Shown one piece after another: positions 1 through 7,095 of a stretch of 64,000 bases of DNA (the stretch's first letter is position 1; every line of letters begins with the position of its first letter). Made by a program: the position numbers and the translations under genes. The notes below the pieces were generated by a model. That model was not told where the DNA came from and did not search any database. It saw only the letters and a program-made list of their open reading frames with translations. The stretch lies in assembly GCA_044224315.1 (NCBI GenBank), contig JBGAKR010000002.1:558001-622000 (forward strand), given 5' to 3'. Source of the DNA: JAGXTF01 sp044224315. GTDB taxonomy: Bacteria; Bacteroidota; Bacteroidia; NS11-12g; UBA955.

Positions 1-2
1 TT

Positions 3-569
3 CCGCAGAACCACATATCAGATTCTTTGACGCTGCATTCAGATTGGCTGATTATTTATAACTGGTACCTAGATTACGACTCTATGGATTGGGGTATTTG
101 CAGGTTCTCAGGTACAGACCTTAATGATCTTTCAAACAAAAGCAAACCACAATTCAGCGCACAGCACTCGAACTGGGATTCTTTTCAGTTTTATATAGAA
201 AACCAAACCCGAATATTCACACCTCATTGCTTATGCCCTGAAGACACCAGTATGTATGGCTGCTTTTTGGATGATAATACCGGAGAAACGATTGAAATAT
301 TTCAAAATCCAATTCGTGTGTATTACGGTAAATTTAACTACAAAGCATTTCACATGGAAAGTCGCCATTACAACGAAAATAAGATTCTAAATCGCAAGCA
401 ATTATTTGTAAAATCTCCACAACTGGGATTGCTGTATGTTTCATTTACCCCTGATTTTTCAAGGGAAAACTACACCTTGTATTACACAGGCAGTAAATGG
501 CTGATACCCGGAAAACCGGGTAATAAAGGTTCATTAGGGAAACCACAGTATTTTCATAAAGCGTGGTAA
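3..569 (+). CDS. Hypothetical protein, 5'-truncated by window edge
   Basis: The frame is open to the left edge of the window, so only the C-terminal ~188 residues are visible; the first possible start inside the window (TTG at 27) is probably not the true start. The protein is rich in Tyr, Trp, Asn and Phe and contains no motif I recognise. Residues near the C-terminus (YTGSKWLIPGKPGNKG) look like a beta-rich extracellular or repeat-type domain, but this is only an impression. It ends just before a bidirectional terminator shared with the convergent gene at 620-1003. Function unknown. Confidence 0.6.
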   Translation, partial: PQNHISDSLTLHSDWLIIYNWYLDYDSMDWGICRFSGTDLNDLSNKSKPQFSAQHSNWDSFQFYIENQTRIFTPHCLCPEDTSMYGCFLDDNTGETIEIFQNPIRVYYGKFNYKAFHMESRHYNENKILNRKQLFVKSPQLGLLYVSFTPDFSRENYTLYYTGSKWLIPGKPGNKGSLGKPQYFHKAW

Positions 570-571
570 AT

Positions 572-604
572 AAAAAAAAACCGACTACAAAGCCGGTTTT
601 TTTA
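572..604. terminator. Bidirectional intrinsic terminator
   Basis: A short hairpin with AACCG on the left arm and CGGTT on the right arm is flanked by an A-run on the left and a T-run on the right. It can therefore act on both strands. It separates two convergent genes (ending at 569 and 620). Confidence 0.7.
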
Positions 605-619
605 TGAAAATTATTGTTC

Positions 620-1003
620 TTAGAGGGTTTTGGCCAGAAATTCGGTGAAGTCGGATTTAAGTTCGCCAAATATTTTTTGGAATGAAAGCATGCGATCGCG
701 CAGTGCTTCATCATCGGCAACTTTTTTGTGTTCGGTAGCAACGTTATTGGCCGAAACGGTAGCAGCTAGCTCTGATTCGCTTTTGCGGATATCATGAAAC
801 AGGCCGTCAATTACTTCATTGTGGCGGATAAAACTGTTTTGAAAATGTTCTACCTGAGCCAGAACATCGGTAGCAGTGTTGGCCGCAGCTACTTCGCCCA
901 GTCGGGTGCTTAAACTTTTAATTTGATCCTGTGAAAGGGTTAATTCAGACAACCACATTTTGTGGTCGTTGTGAAGCTCGGAAATGTATTTTTGGTCTGA
1001 CAT
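620..1003 (-). CDS. Hypothetical small helical protein
   Basis: A 127-residue, highly charged, predicted all-helical protein without signal peptide or membrane segment; heptad-like spacing of hydrophobic residues suggests a coiled coil or helical bundle. It starts with ATG (MSDQKYISEL). It lies downstream of the isc genes on the same strand but is separated from iscA by about 80 bp, so co-transcription is uncertain. I do not recognise the family. The sequence pattern (repeated H, E, K and Q with an N-terminal LHNDHKMW stretch) could suit a cytoplasmic stress or metal-related bundle protein, but there is no residue set that proves it. Confidence 0.75.
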   Translation of the reverse strand: MSDQKYISELHNDHKMWLSELTLSQDQIKSLSTRLGEVAAANTATDVLAQVEHFQNSFIRHNEVIDGLFHDIRKSESELAATVSANNVATEHKKVADDEALRDRMLSFQKIFGELKSDFTEFLAKTL

Positions 1004-1082
1004 AAGAATACAAAGTTAGGCGGCCACATCCGCATTAAAGGCAACATTAGTCACCAAAGAGAAGATTTAAAATGAATTTAAA

Positions 1083-1430
1083 TTAAATGGCAAAACTTTC
1101 GCCACATCCGCATGTGCGGGTAGCATTGGGATTAATAAAATTAAACCCTTTGCCATTCAAACCATCGGTAAAATCGAGTTCGGTACCACAGAGGTACAAG
1201 AAGCTTTTCATATCGCACACTATGCGCAATTCTTCGTTGCCAAACTCCATATCACCGGTGCGGCTTTCGTTGTCGAAATCGAGTTCATAGGTAAGGCCAC
1301 TGCAGCCTCCGCCTTTTACACCTACACGCATAAAATACTCAGGCTGACTGATATTGGCTTCAGCCATCAGCTGTTTAGCTTTTGCCAGGGCCCTGTCGGT
1401 AATGGTTATAGAACCAGCATCCACTTCCAT
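1083..1430 (-). CDS. iscA: HesB/IscA-type Fe-S assembly protein
   Basis: 115 residues, the full length for the A-type carrier family. The three invariant cysteines are present: Cys43 in GGGCSG and Cys107/Cys109 in the C-terminal TCGCGESF motif. A-type carriers receive Fe-S clusters from the IscU scaffold and pass them to apo-enzymes in the cytoplasm. The gene follows iscU by 11 bp on the same strand, so it is almost certainly co-transcribed with it from the promoter at 1915-1945. It could equally be named sufA or erpA by sequence alone; the isc context supports iscA. Confidence 0.93.
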   Translation of the reverse strand: MEVDAGSITITDRALAKAKQLMAEANISQPEYFMRVGVKGGGCSGLTYELDFDNESRTGDMEFGNEELRIVCDMKSFLYLCGTELDFTDGLNGKGFNFINPNATRTCGCGESFAI

Positions 1431-1441
1431 ATGAATGAATA

Positions 1442-1858
1442 TTAATAGTGTTTTTTGGTATCCACAATGGCTTCCAGGCCTTGTTTGGCGCGATAGTCAT
1501 TAATAGCAGCCTTGATAGCATCTTCGGCCAGAACTGAACAGTGAATTTTTACCGGAGGTAAAGCCAATTCTTCTACAATGTCCATATTGTCAATGGCCAG
1601 GGCATCATCTACCGATTTACCTTTCAGCCATTCGGTTGCCAAAGAAGAAGAAGCAATGGCACTGCCACATCCAAAAGTTTTGAATTTGGCATCTTCAATC
1701 ACTCCAGTCTCGGGGTTTACCTGAATTTGCAAACGCATCACATCGCCACACTCCGGAGCACCCACCAAACCGGTGCCCACATTAGAACTGCTCTTATCCA
1801 ATGTTCCCACATTTCTGGGATGGGTGTAGTGGTCAATTACTTTTTCGCTATAAGCCAT
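1442..1858 (-). CDS. iscU: Fe-S cluster assembly scaffold IscU
   Basis: 138 residues. The three ligand cysteines (Cys37, Cys64, Cys107) and the conserved Asp39 are present, as is the LPPVK motif (residues 100-104) recognised by the HscA/HscB chaperones in other bacteria. IscU is the scaffold on which IscS-derived sulfur and iron are assembled into [2Fe-2S] or [4Fe-4S] clusters. The start ATG is 56 bp downstream of a well-formed promoter with a dyad operator. The gene is separated from iscS by an inserted four-helix-bundle gene, so it has its own promoter. No hscA, hscB or ferredoxin gene is adjacent. Confidence 0.96.
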   Translation of the reverse strand: MAYSEKVIDHYTHPRNVGTLDKSSSNVGTGLVGAPECGDVMRLQIQVNPETGVIEDAKFKTFGCGSAIASSSLATEWLKGKSVDDALAIDNMDIVEELALPPVKIHCSVLAEDAIKAAINDYRAKQGLEAIVDTKKHY

Positions 1859-1867
1859 GGTAGTTTA

Positions 1868-1893
1868 GAATTTAGGGTTTTGAGTTACGGGTT
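1868..1893. repeat. Left arm of 26-bp inverted repeat flanking four-helix-bundle gene
   Basis: This sequence contains TTTAGGGTTTTGAG and matches the reverse complement of 2363-2388 at about 24 of 26 positions. The 7-nt units (TTTAGGG, TTTTGAG) belong to the heptamer-type repeats found elsewhere in the window. It lies in the iscU leader. Confidence 0.8.
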
Positions 1894-1914
1894 GTTCGAT
1901 TCCCATTTTCACTA

Positions 1915-1945
1915 CAAAGTTACTATTTAGATTGGTTCTAAACAA
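1915..1945 (-). promoter_or_regulatory. iscU promoter (Bacteroidota sigma type)
   Basis: On the minus strand there is a TTG at 1945-1943, a 20-bp spacer, and TAACTTTG at 1922-1915. This fits the Bacteroidota TTG-N19-21-TAnnTTTG consensus. It is placed about 60 bp upstream of the iscU start codon. The dyad at 1926-1942 fills the spacer. Confidence 0.7.
1926..1942. promoter_or_regulatory. Dyad operator TTTAGA-N5-TCTAAA in the iscU promoter
   Basis: A perfect 6-5-6 palindrome lies exactly between the -33 and -7 elements of the iscU promoter, where a bound protein would block RNA polymerase. A near-identical dyad occurs at 3608-3624 just downstream of the iscS promoter. The two copies sit in a shared block reading CTATTTAGATTGrTTCTAA. 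The likely ligand is an iron or Fe-S responsive repressor (Fur-, DtxR- or Rrf2-type), but no such gene is in the window. Confidence 0.6.
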
Positions 1946-1946
1946 G

Positions 1947-2318
1947 TCAATTATTTTTTGAAGAATTTATAGCAGCCACAATTATTTTCAATAGAGCTTC
2001 GGCCTCTGTGCTTAATGACCTTGTAATTGGCTTAAGTTCTTGAAAATAGGCACCAAAAAGGTCCAGAAAATAAATTGATTCATCTAACTCTTCCTCCACA
2101 ATCTTGAGCTTATTAATAAAATCTGCTTTGGATTTTGCCCTTAACGCTGATCTGTAATTGGCTCCGCATGAAGTCCCACTGCGGATTAACTGTCCTTGAA
2201 GATTAAACGTAACTGCATGCGAAGGGAGTTGACCGCTAAAATTTAAAATATCCAGACTGAAACTTCGAAATCTGGCCACCATTTCAGCCGAGAAATCCTT
2301 GTTGCTCCGTTTTTCCAT
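1947..2318 (-). CDS. Four-helix-bundle protein (23S rRNA IVS-protein family)
   Basis: 123 residues, with the typical motif of the four-helix-bundle (S23/IVP-like) family: QLIRSGTSCGANYRSA (central helix) followed by DFINKLKIVEEELDES. Members are found inside 23S rRNA intervening sequences and, very often in Bacteroidota, as solitary genes in many copies; their biochemical role is not known. It sits between iscS and iscU, on the same strand, and is enclosed by a 26-bp imperfect inverted repeat (1868-1893 and 2363-2388). That arrangement looks like an insertion into a formerly continuous isc operon. Confidence 0.9.
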   Translation of the reverse strand: MEKRSNKDFSAEMVARFRSFSLDILNFSGQLPSHAVTFNLQGQLIRSGTSCGANYRSALRAKSKADFINKLKIVEEELDESIYFLDLFGAYFQELKPITRSLSTEAEALLKIIVAAINSSKNN

Positions 2319-2362
2319 AAAATTTACAAATAAAAAGAAAAACCTGAGGCTAGAAAACTCTA

Positions 2363-2388
2363 AACCCGTAACTCTAAACCCTAAACTC
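2363..2388. repeat. Right arm of 26-bp inverted repeat flanking four-helix-bundle gene
   Basis: This is the reverse-complement partner of 1868-1893, built of TAAACCC/TAAACTC-like heptamers. It ends one base before the iscS stop codon (2389-2391). Confidence 0.8.
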
Positions 2389-3603
2389 TTAATGGGCTTG
2401 CCATTCGATGCTTTTGAGGTCGATGCCTTCTTTGTGCATTTCCCACAGGGGGCTCATGTCGCGGAGGCGGGTTACGGCTTCTGAAACACAATTGATGGTG
2501 TAGTCGATTTCTTCGTCGGTGGTAAAACGGCTAAGGCCAAAGCGCAGGGAAGAATGGGCCAGTTCGTCGTCTAAACCTAAGCTTTTTAAGACATAGCTGG
2601 GCTCTAATGAGGCCGAAGTGCAAGCACTGCCCGATGAAACAGCTATATCTTTAATGGCCATCATCAAACCTTCACCCTCTACGTATTTAAAACTGATATT
2701 GGTGCAATGGGGCAAACGGTGTTCTTTATTGCCATTCACATAGCTTTCTTCCAATTTCAACAATGAATTTTCCAGTTTATCGCGCAGTTTGCTCAAGCGT
2801 TCGGCATCTGCAGCCATTTCAAGGCGGGCCAATTCACAGGCTTTGCCAAATCCTACAATACCCGGAACATTGAGGGTTCCGCTGCGCATTCCGCGTTCGT
2901 GTCCGCCGCCATCCATCTGGGCTGTGACTTTTACCCGTGGATTTTTGCGACGCACATACAAGGCACCAATGCCTTTGGGACCGTACATTTTATGCGCAGT
3001 CATGCTCAGCAAATCAATGCCATCGGCTATCACATCCACCGGAATTTTGCCTACAGCCTGTGTAGCGTCGGAATGAAATAATACGCCTTTTGACTTGCAC
3101 AAAGCGCCAATCTCTTTGATAGGTTGCACTACCGCTATTTCGTTATTGGCATACATTACCGAAACTAAAATGGTATCGGGGCGAATGGCGGCTTCTACCT
3201 GCGCAACGGTGATCAATCCATCTTCGGCAGGGGTGAGATAAGTAATTTCAGCACCTGCTTTTTCCAAATGCTTACAGGTATCCAATATGGCTTTATGCTC
3301 AGTAACTACCGTAATCATATGTTTGCCTTTTTCGGCATACATTTCAAACACGCCTTTCAGCGCCAGGTTGTTACTTTCAGTTGCACCGCTGGTAAAGATG
3401 ATCTCCTTTTCGCTGGCCCCAATCAGTGCCGCAATTTGCTCGCGGGCATAATCCACAGCTTCTTCGGCTTTCCAGCCAAAGGGGTGATTGCGGCTTGCTG
3501 CGTTTCCAAAATCCTCTAAAAAGTAGGGGGTCATGGCCTCAAATACGCGGGGGTCAACTTTGGTAGTCGCGTTATTATCCAGGTAAATAGGGAGTTTTAT
3601 CAT
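2389..3603 (-). CDS. iscS: Cysteine desulfurase IscS
   Basis: 404 residues, a full-length class V aminotransferase-fold PLP enzyme. The PLP lysine is Lys205 in TAHKMYGPKG. The catalytic cysteine is Cys328 in the group I loop SSGSACTSASLEPS, which marks it as IscS/NifS rather than SufS. It converts L-cysteine to alanine and supplies persulfide sulfur to IscU and probably to tRNA thiolation. It is the first gene of the locus and starts directly after a promoter with a dyad operator at 3608-3624. The C-terminus (residues after ~385) is a short tail ending SIEWQAH. Confidence 0.96.
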   Translation of the reverse strand: MIKLPIYLDNNATTKVDPRVFEAMTPYFLEDFGNAASRNHPFGWKAEEAVDYAREQIAALIGASEKEIIFTSGATESNNLALKGVFEMYAEKGKHMITVVTEHKAILDTCKHLEKAGAEITYLTPAEDGLITVAQVEAAIRPDTILVSVMYANNEIAVVQPIKEIGALCKSKGVLFHSDATQAVGKIPVDVIADGIDLLSMTAHKMYGPKGIGALYVRRKNPRVKVTAQMDGGGHERGMRSGTLNVPGIVGFGKACELARLEMAADAERLSKLRDKLENSLLKLEESYVNGNKEHRLPHCTNISFKYVEGEGLMMAIKDIAVSSGSACTSASLEPSYVLKSLGLDDELAHSSLRFGLSRFTTDEEIDYTINCVSEAVTRLRDMSPLWEMHKEGIDLKSIEWQAH

Positions 3604-3607
3604 GCTA

Positions 3608-3624
3608 TTTAGATTGATTCTAAG
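3608..3624. promoter_or_regulatory. Dyad operator TTTAGA-N5-TCTAAg at the iscS transcription start
   Basis: Same dyad as at 1926-1942 with one end base changed. It lies between the -7 element (3628-3635) and the iscS start codon (3603), covering the expected transcription start, and is therefore well placed for repression. Confidence 0.55.
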
Positions 3625-3627
3625 TTA

Positions 3628-3660
3628 CAAAGGTAATACTTATATATGAATCAATACAAA
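3628..3660 (-). promoter_or_regulatory. iscS promoter (Bacteroidota sigma type)
   Basis: On the minus strand TTTG (3660-3657) is followed by a 21-bp gap and TACCTTTG (3635-3628). Both elements match the Bacteroidota consensus. The predicted start of transcription is about 20 nt upstream of the iscS ATG. Confidence 0.7.
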
Positions 3661-3698
3661 ATAGTAAATTCTTTTACCCATGCAGGGCTTACTTTCGC

Positions 3699-4307
3699 AT
3701 GATGAAACTACTTCAACATCATTTTATCCTGATTATTGCGGCAATTACTCTTTCATCTTGCTTTGATGTTAAAGAAGAAATCATTTTTAATACAGACGGC
3801 AGCGGCACATATCAACAAACTCAAGATTATTCCGCCATGCAGTCAACCTTTAGTCTCGATTCTCTGCTTGGCCCAAAAACTATAAAGGCCAATGAGACTA
3901 TCAGCAAATGGCTAAAAAACATCCCCGGTATTCACAATGTTCATTTAAATTACAAGAAGGAGGGTATAAATACAATAGGATTCGAATTTACCTCCGTTGC
4001 AGCCCTCAATAATGCTCTTAAAAACAGCGGTACTTACCCAACTTATGTATGGAATAAAAAAACTTTCAAATACAATGGAGGGATAGCGCAATTCGGAGAC
4101 AGCATCAAACCTCTAGGAACCCTCGATGAAGCAGCTATGTTCAGTGTATGCAAATATGTATATTCGGTTCAATTGCCTACCAAAAAAATAAAAAATTGTT
4201 CTAATACAGGGGCGAGATATATTTATAACACTATTACTTTTGAAACAACACTGGATAAATTAGTTGAAAACGACAAATTCGCTTCTATGATAGTTAAATA
4301 TAAATAG
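3699..4307 (+). CDS. Hypothetical lipoprotein
   Basis: 202 residues. The N-terminus is an SPII signal peptide with lipobox LSSC (Cys21), so the protein is probably anchored in the inner or outer membrane facing the periplasm. After the signal there is a FNTDGSGTYQQTQDYSAM stretch, typical of a group of Bacteroidota lipoproteins of unknown role. Two adjacent ATG codons (3699 and 3702) are possible starts. It is divergent from iscS and is followed 25 bp later by the epimerase gene on the same strand. No function can be assigned. Confidence 0.8.
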   Translation: MMKLLQHHFILIIAAITLSSCFDVKEEIIFNTDGSGTYQQTQDYSAMQSTFSLDSLLGPKTIKANETISKWLKNIPGIHNVHLNYKKEGINTIGFEFTSVAALNNALKNSGTYPTYVWNKKTFKYNGGIAQFGDSIKPLGTLDEAAMFSVCKYVYSVQLPTKKIKNCSNTGARYIYNTITFETTLDKLVENDKFASMIVKYK

Positions 4308-4332
4308 CCAATGCTTTAAAACAATTACAACA

Positions 4333-4731
4333 ATGAAAAACCTCGAACACATAGGCATAGCGGTAAAAGACCTGGAAGCCTCGGAAGAATTATTTGCAAA
4401 ACTGCTGGGAACTAACAGCTATAAACGCGAGGAGGTTAGCAGTGAAGGCGTTATTACCTCCTTTTTTAAGGTGGGCAATATTAAAATTGAGTTACTGGCC
4501 GCCACAAATCCCGATAGTCCGATTGCTAAATTTATAGAAAAAAAAGGCGAAGGCATTCACCACTTAGCATTTGAGGTAGAAAATATTGATGCACAAATAG
4601 AAACCAAAAAAGCCGATGGTTTTGAATTAATAAACCAAACTGCCAAAGACGGTGCAGACAATAAACGCATTGCCTTTTTACACCCCAAAAGCACCAATGG
4701 TGTGCTTACAGAAATGTGTCAGGAAAAATGA
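4333..4731 (+). CDS. mce: Methylmalonyl-CoA epimerase
   Basis: 132 residues with the two-module vicinal oxygen chelate (glyoxalase/epimerase) fold. It begins LEHIGIAVKDLEAS with the first metal-ligand His, has GIHHLAFEV in the second half with a further His, and ends LTEMCQEK with the terminal metal-ligand Glu. The enzyme interconverts (2R)- and (2S)-methylmalonyl-CoA, linking propionyl-CoA carboxylase with methylmalonyl-CoA mutase. The mutase genes are not in the window. The stop codon directly abuts the 3' end of the convergent response-regulator gene. Confidence 0.92.
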   Translation: MKNLEHIGIAVKDLEASEELFAKLLGTNSYKREEVSSEGVITSFFKVGNIKIELLAATNPDSPIAKFIEKKGEGIHHLAFEVENIDAQIETKKADGFELINQTAKDGADNKRIAFLHPKSTNGVLTEMCQEK

Positions 4732-5430
4732 TTATTTAACAGGTATAAACTGCGCATATACGAAATTGCGGTTTTCCCTGCTCACCGGAATCACTATATC
4801 CTTTATTTGCAGGGTAAGTTTATCAATTACTTCTACCCTGCTTTTATTTACAATCCAACTTTTATGCACCCGTATGAATTGGGACGAAGGCAATTGATTT
4901 TCAAACCAAATCATGGTGGCCTTGGTTACAAGTCTTTGGCCCGTTGTATGCACAATTACATAATTTTCCATTGCCTCCAGGCATAAAATATCGTCCAAAA
5001 AAATGCGGTGATATTTTCCATTTACCCTGATATAAATATCCTCAGCTACTATTTTCTCCCTGTCGGAAATCAATCTCATGGCCCTTTCTACAGCGCGTTG
5101 CAAGGCCACTGGCTCAATAGGTTTTAGTAAATAATCTACCACGGCATGCTCATATCCACGCAAGGCAAATTGGGGAAATGCAGTAGTGATAATAATTAAC
5201 GGTTTGGTTTCATTTTGTGTTAAAAAATCCAGCATATTCTGTTGACGCAGCATTAAGTCCATAAAAACCAGATCTGGCATAAAATAATTACACGAGTGGG
5301 CCCAATCATCGGCACTGTGCATTTCCCCCACTACCTGCAATTCACTCCAATTTCCGAGCATTTTTATCATACCAGCCCGGGCTATGGGCTCATCCTCCAC
5401 TACCAGGCATTTTACTTTCTGCATCACCAT
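4732..5430 (-). CDS. LytTR-family response regulator
   Basis: 232 residues. Residues ~6-120 form a receiver domain with acidic pocket VEDE (11-14), phospho-acceptor Asp58 in DLVFMDLM, and Lys103 in LLKPIEP. Residues ~140-230 are a LytTR DNA-binding domain (IFLDDILCLEAMENYVIVHT, FIRVHKSWIVN). It overlaps the histidine kinase gene by 7 bp, so the two form a translationally coupled two-component system. The start could be the second Met (MQKVKCL). Targets are unknown; a perfect dyad in the intergenic region upstream of the kinase (6501-6517) is a candidate autoregulatory site. Confidence 0.93.
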   Translation of the reverse strand: MVMQKVKCLVVEDEPIARAGMIKMLGNWSELQVVGEMHSADDWAHSCNYFMPDLVFMDLMLRQQNMLDFLTQNETKPLIIITTAFPQFALRGYEHAVVDYLLKPIEPVALQRAVERAMRLISDREKIVAEDIYIRVNGKYHRIFLDDILCLEAMENYVIVHTTGQRLVTKATMIWFENQLPSSQFIRVHKSWIVNKSRVEVIDKLTLQIKDIVIPVSRENRNFVYAQFIPVK

Positions 5431-6452
5431 AATATTAATCTACAGGAATATGTTTTCGATACCGCGTCTTCAACCAGATTCAAAATATGTCTGCCCGGAT
5501 AAAGCATTGACAGTCTTCGTTGCACATTCTGCAAACCAATGCCCGACTGTGCTACACCTATGTCCACACCTGGCTGATAGGTATTTACCACATTAAATTC
5601 TAATTTATCATTACTGTTTTTCAAATCAATTTTTAAATTTCCCTTTTTACCGTCCGTACCTTTGCAAAATTTAAAAGCATTTTCAATCAAAGGAAGTAAC
5701 AGCAAAGGCTCAATCTTACTTTTCATGTTCACAAGTTCTATCCGCGTTTCTATATGCATAAAATCCGAACATCTTTTTTTCTGAAATCGGATATAAGATT
5801 CAAGGTATTCCAATTCTTCAGACAATGGGATAACCTCGTTGGCAGCATATTGCAAATGGTAGCGCAAAATTCCAGCAAATTGCAATAAGCTTTCGCGTGC
5901 ATGCTCATTTGATTCATCCACCTGATGGTAAATCATATTCAATCCGTTGAATACAAAATGCGGATCCATTTGCGATTTCAGATATTTCAATTCTACTTTT
6001 TGATTCTCCAATTCAAGGCTTGCCATGCTGCGATACAACCTGCGTTTCTCACCTACCTGCAAATGCACCAATATAGCCATAGCGCCGCAAATCATAATGG
6101 CTACCGAATCTAATAACTGAAAACAAACCGAATTAAATAGCATTAAAAAATCCTGATCCAGTTTATGGTATATTTTGTAAATCCCTACATGTGAAATATA
6201 CAATAAACTTGAGAAAACCAATACTAATATCAGCGCAGCAGGTATTAATAAACTCTGTAATTTTAGTTTCTTCTGCACACGAAACATAATCAATCCGCAT
6301 GCCACAGAAAGCACTGTATCGGCAACAGAATTGGCCAAAACCTGGTAAATATTGTGTGTAAAATCACCCCAGAAATAGGCCCGGTATCCGAAAAAACACA
6401 TAAACAACACCAGGGCCAAACCCATAATCTGCGCTATATTCCTATTTATCAT
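5424..6452 (-). CDS. Sensor histidine kinase, LytS/YehU (His_kinase PF06580) type
   Basis: 342 residues. The N-terminal ~135 residues hold about four membrane helices with no large extracytoplasmic domain. The His_kinase domain follows, with the phospho-acceptor His in SQMDPHFVFNGLN, then an HATPase module with N box PLIENAFKF and G box SGIGLQNVQRRL. This is the standard kinase partner of LytTR regulators in Bacteroidota. The signal is unknown. It is the upstream gene of the pair and diverges from the lipoprotein gene starting at 6607. Confidence 0.93.
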   Translation of the reverse strand: MINRNIAQIMGLALVLFMCFFGYRAYFWGDFTHNIYQVLANSVADTVLSVACGLIMFRVQKKLKLQSLLIPAALILVLVFSSLLYISHVGIYKIYHKLDQDFLMLFNSVCFQLLDSVAIMICGAMAILVHLQVGEKRRLYRSMASLELENQKVELKYLKSQMDPHFVFNGLNMIYHQVDESNEHARESLLQFAGILRYHLQYAANEVIPLSEELEYLESYIRFQKKRCSDFMHIETRIELVNMKSKIEPLLLLPLIENAFKFCKGTDGKKGNLKIDLKNSNDKLEFNVVNTYQPGVDIGVAQSGIGLQNVQRRLSMLYPGRHILNLVEDAVSKTYSCRLILW

Positions 6453-6500
6453 GTGTATGCAATTTTAAAACACATTTCCAATTATTTTTTTCCGCTTGTC

Positions 6501-6517
6501 AACCGTTTTTAACGGTT
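6501..6517. promoter_or_regulatory. Perfect dyad AACCGTT-TTT-AACGGTT
   Basis: A 7-3-7 perfect palindrome lies in the 154-bp region between the divergent kinase (6452) and lipoprotein (6607) genes. Further GTCAA/GGTT-type partial copies follow up to about 6549. It may be an operator for the adjacent LytTR regulator or a small hairpin; no direct proof is visible. Confidence 0.4.
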
Positions 6518-6606
6518 TGTCACCACTGACCTGCGGTTGGTCAACAAGCTCCTATACTGACATTTCAAGCTGGCAACATGTTGCCTGCAGCTCTGGTCTT
6601 AAGGAC

Positions 6607-7044
6607 ATGGAAAAAATAAAAACCACACAGTTATTCAAAGGATTATTCATCCTTGCAATTTCAGGCATTTCACTATTTTGCGCATGCAAAAAGAAGGAAG
6701 ACACTAAAAAAACAACTACCACACCGCCCAAAGTATCTCAAAAAGCATTGTTATGCAATGAATGGGTACTTTTTGAAACCTGGGAAAATGACGTAAAAAA
6801 GACATCCAACGGCACTGGCAAATACCGGTTTACAACTGATGGTCAATTTCAATACTTCACCAGTGGAAGCTGGAGCAATGTAGGTACCTGGAACTTCAAT
6901 GACAAAGACTCAAACTCACTCTCTGTGCTATTTAGCGGCGCATCCATGTCGTACTGGTGGTATATTAAAACTTTAAATTCCACCAATTTCAATACAGAAT
7001 TCAATATCAGCGGCACAAAGTATAATTACAACTATACCCGTTGA
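6607..7044 (+). CDS. Hypothetical lipoprotein, lipocalin-like
   Basis: 145 residues from the ATG at 6607, which is preceded by a purine-rich AAGGAC; the frame is open further upstream but without a plausible signal peptide there. SPII signal with lipobox FCACKKK. The mature part starts with Lys/Thr-rich linker, then a beta-rich domain with KYRFTTDGQFQYF and GTWNFNDKD, resembling the lipocalin-like family of small Bacteroidota lipoproteins (Trp/Gly-rich strands). A similar architecture is seen in the gene at 10491-10880. Ends before a terminator hairpin. Function unknown. Confidence 0.8.
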   Translation: MEKIKTTQLFKGLFILAISGISLFCACKKKEDTKKTTTTPPKVSQKALLCNEWVLFETWENDVKKTSNGTGKYRFTTDGQFQYFTSGSWSNVGTWNFNDKDSNSLSVLFSGASMSYWWYIKTLNSTNFNTEFNISGTKYNYNYTR

Positions 7045-7064
7045 TTTGAGTAATTTACATAGGC

Positions 7065-7095
7065 AAAACTGCAGTCTGAACGCTGCAGTTTTTTT
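7065..7095. terminator. Bidirectional intrinsic terminator
   Basis: AAAACTGCAG pairs with CTGCAGTTTT across an 8-nt loop, followed by a T-run; the A-run on the other side lets it serve the minus strand too. It lies between two convergent genes ending at 7044 and 7094. Confidence 0.8.

Noticed and set aside
1868..2388. Telomere-like TTTAGGG repeats or a classical transposon
   Set aside because: Only one or two copies of the word occur, in inverted orientation, and there is no transposase; the heptamer class is a better description.
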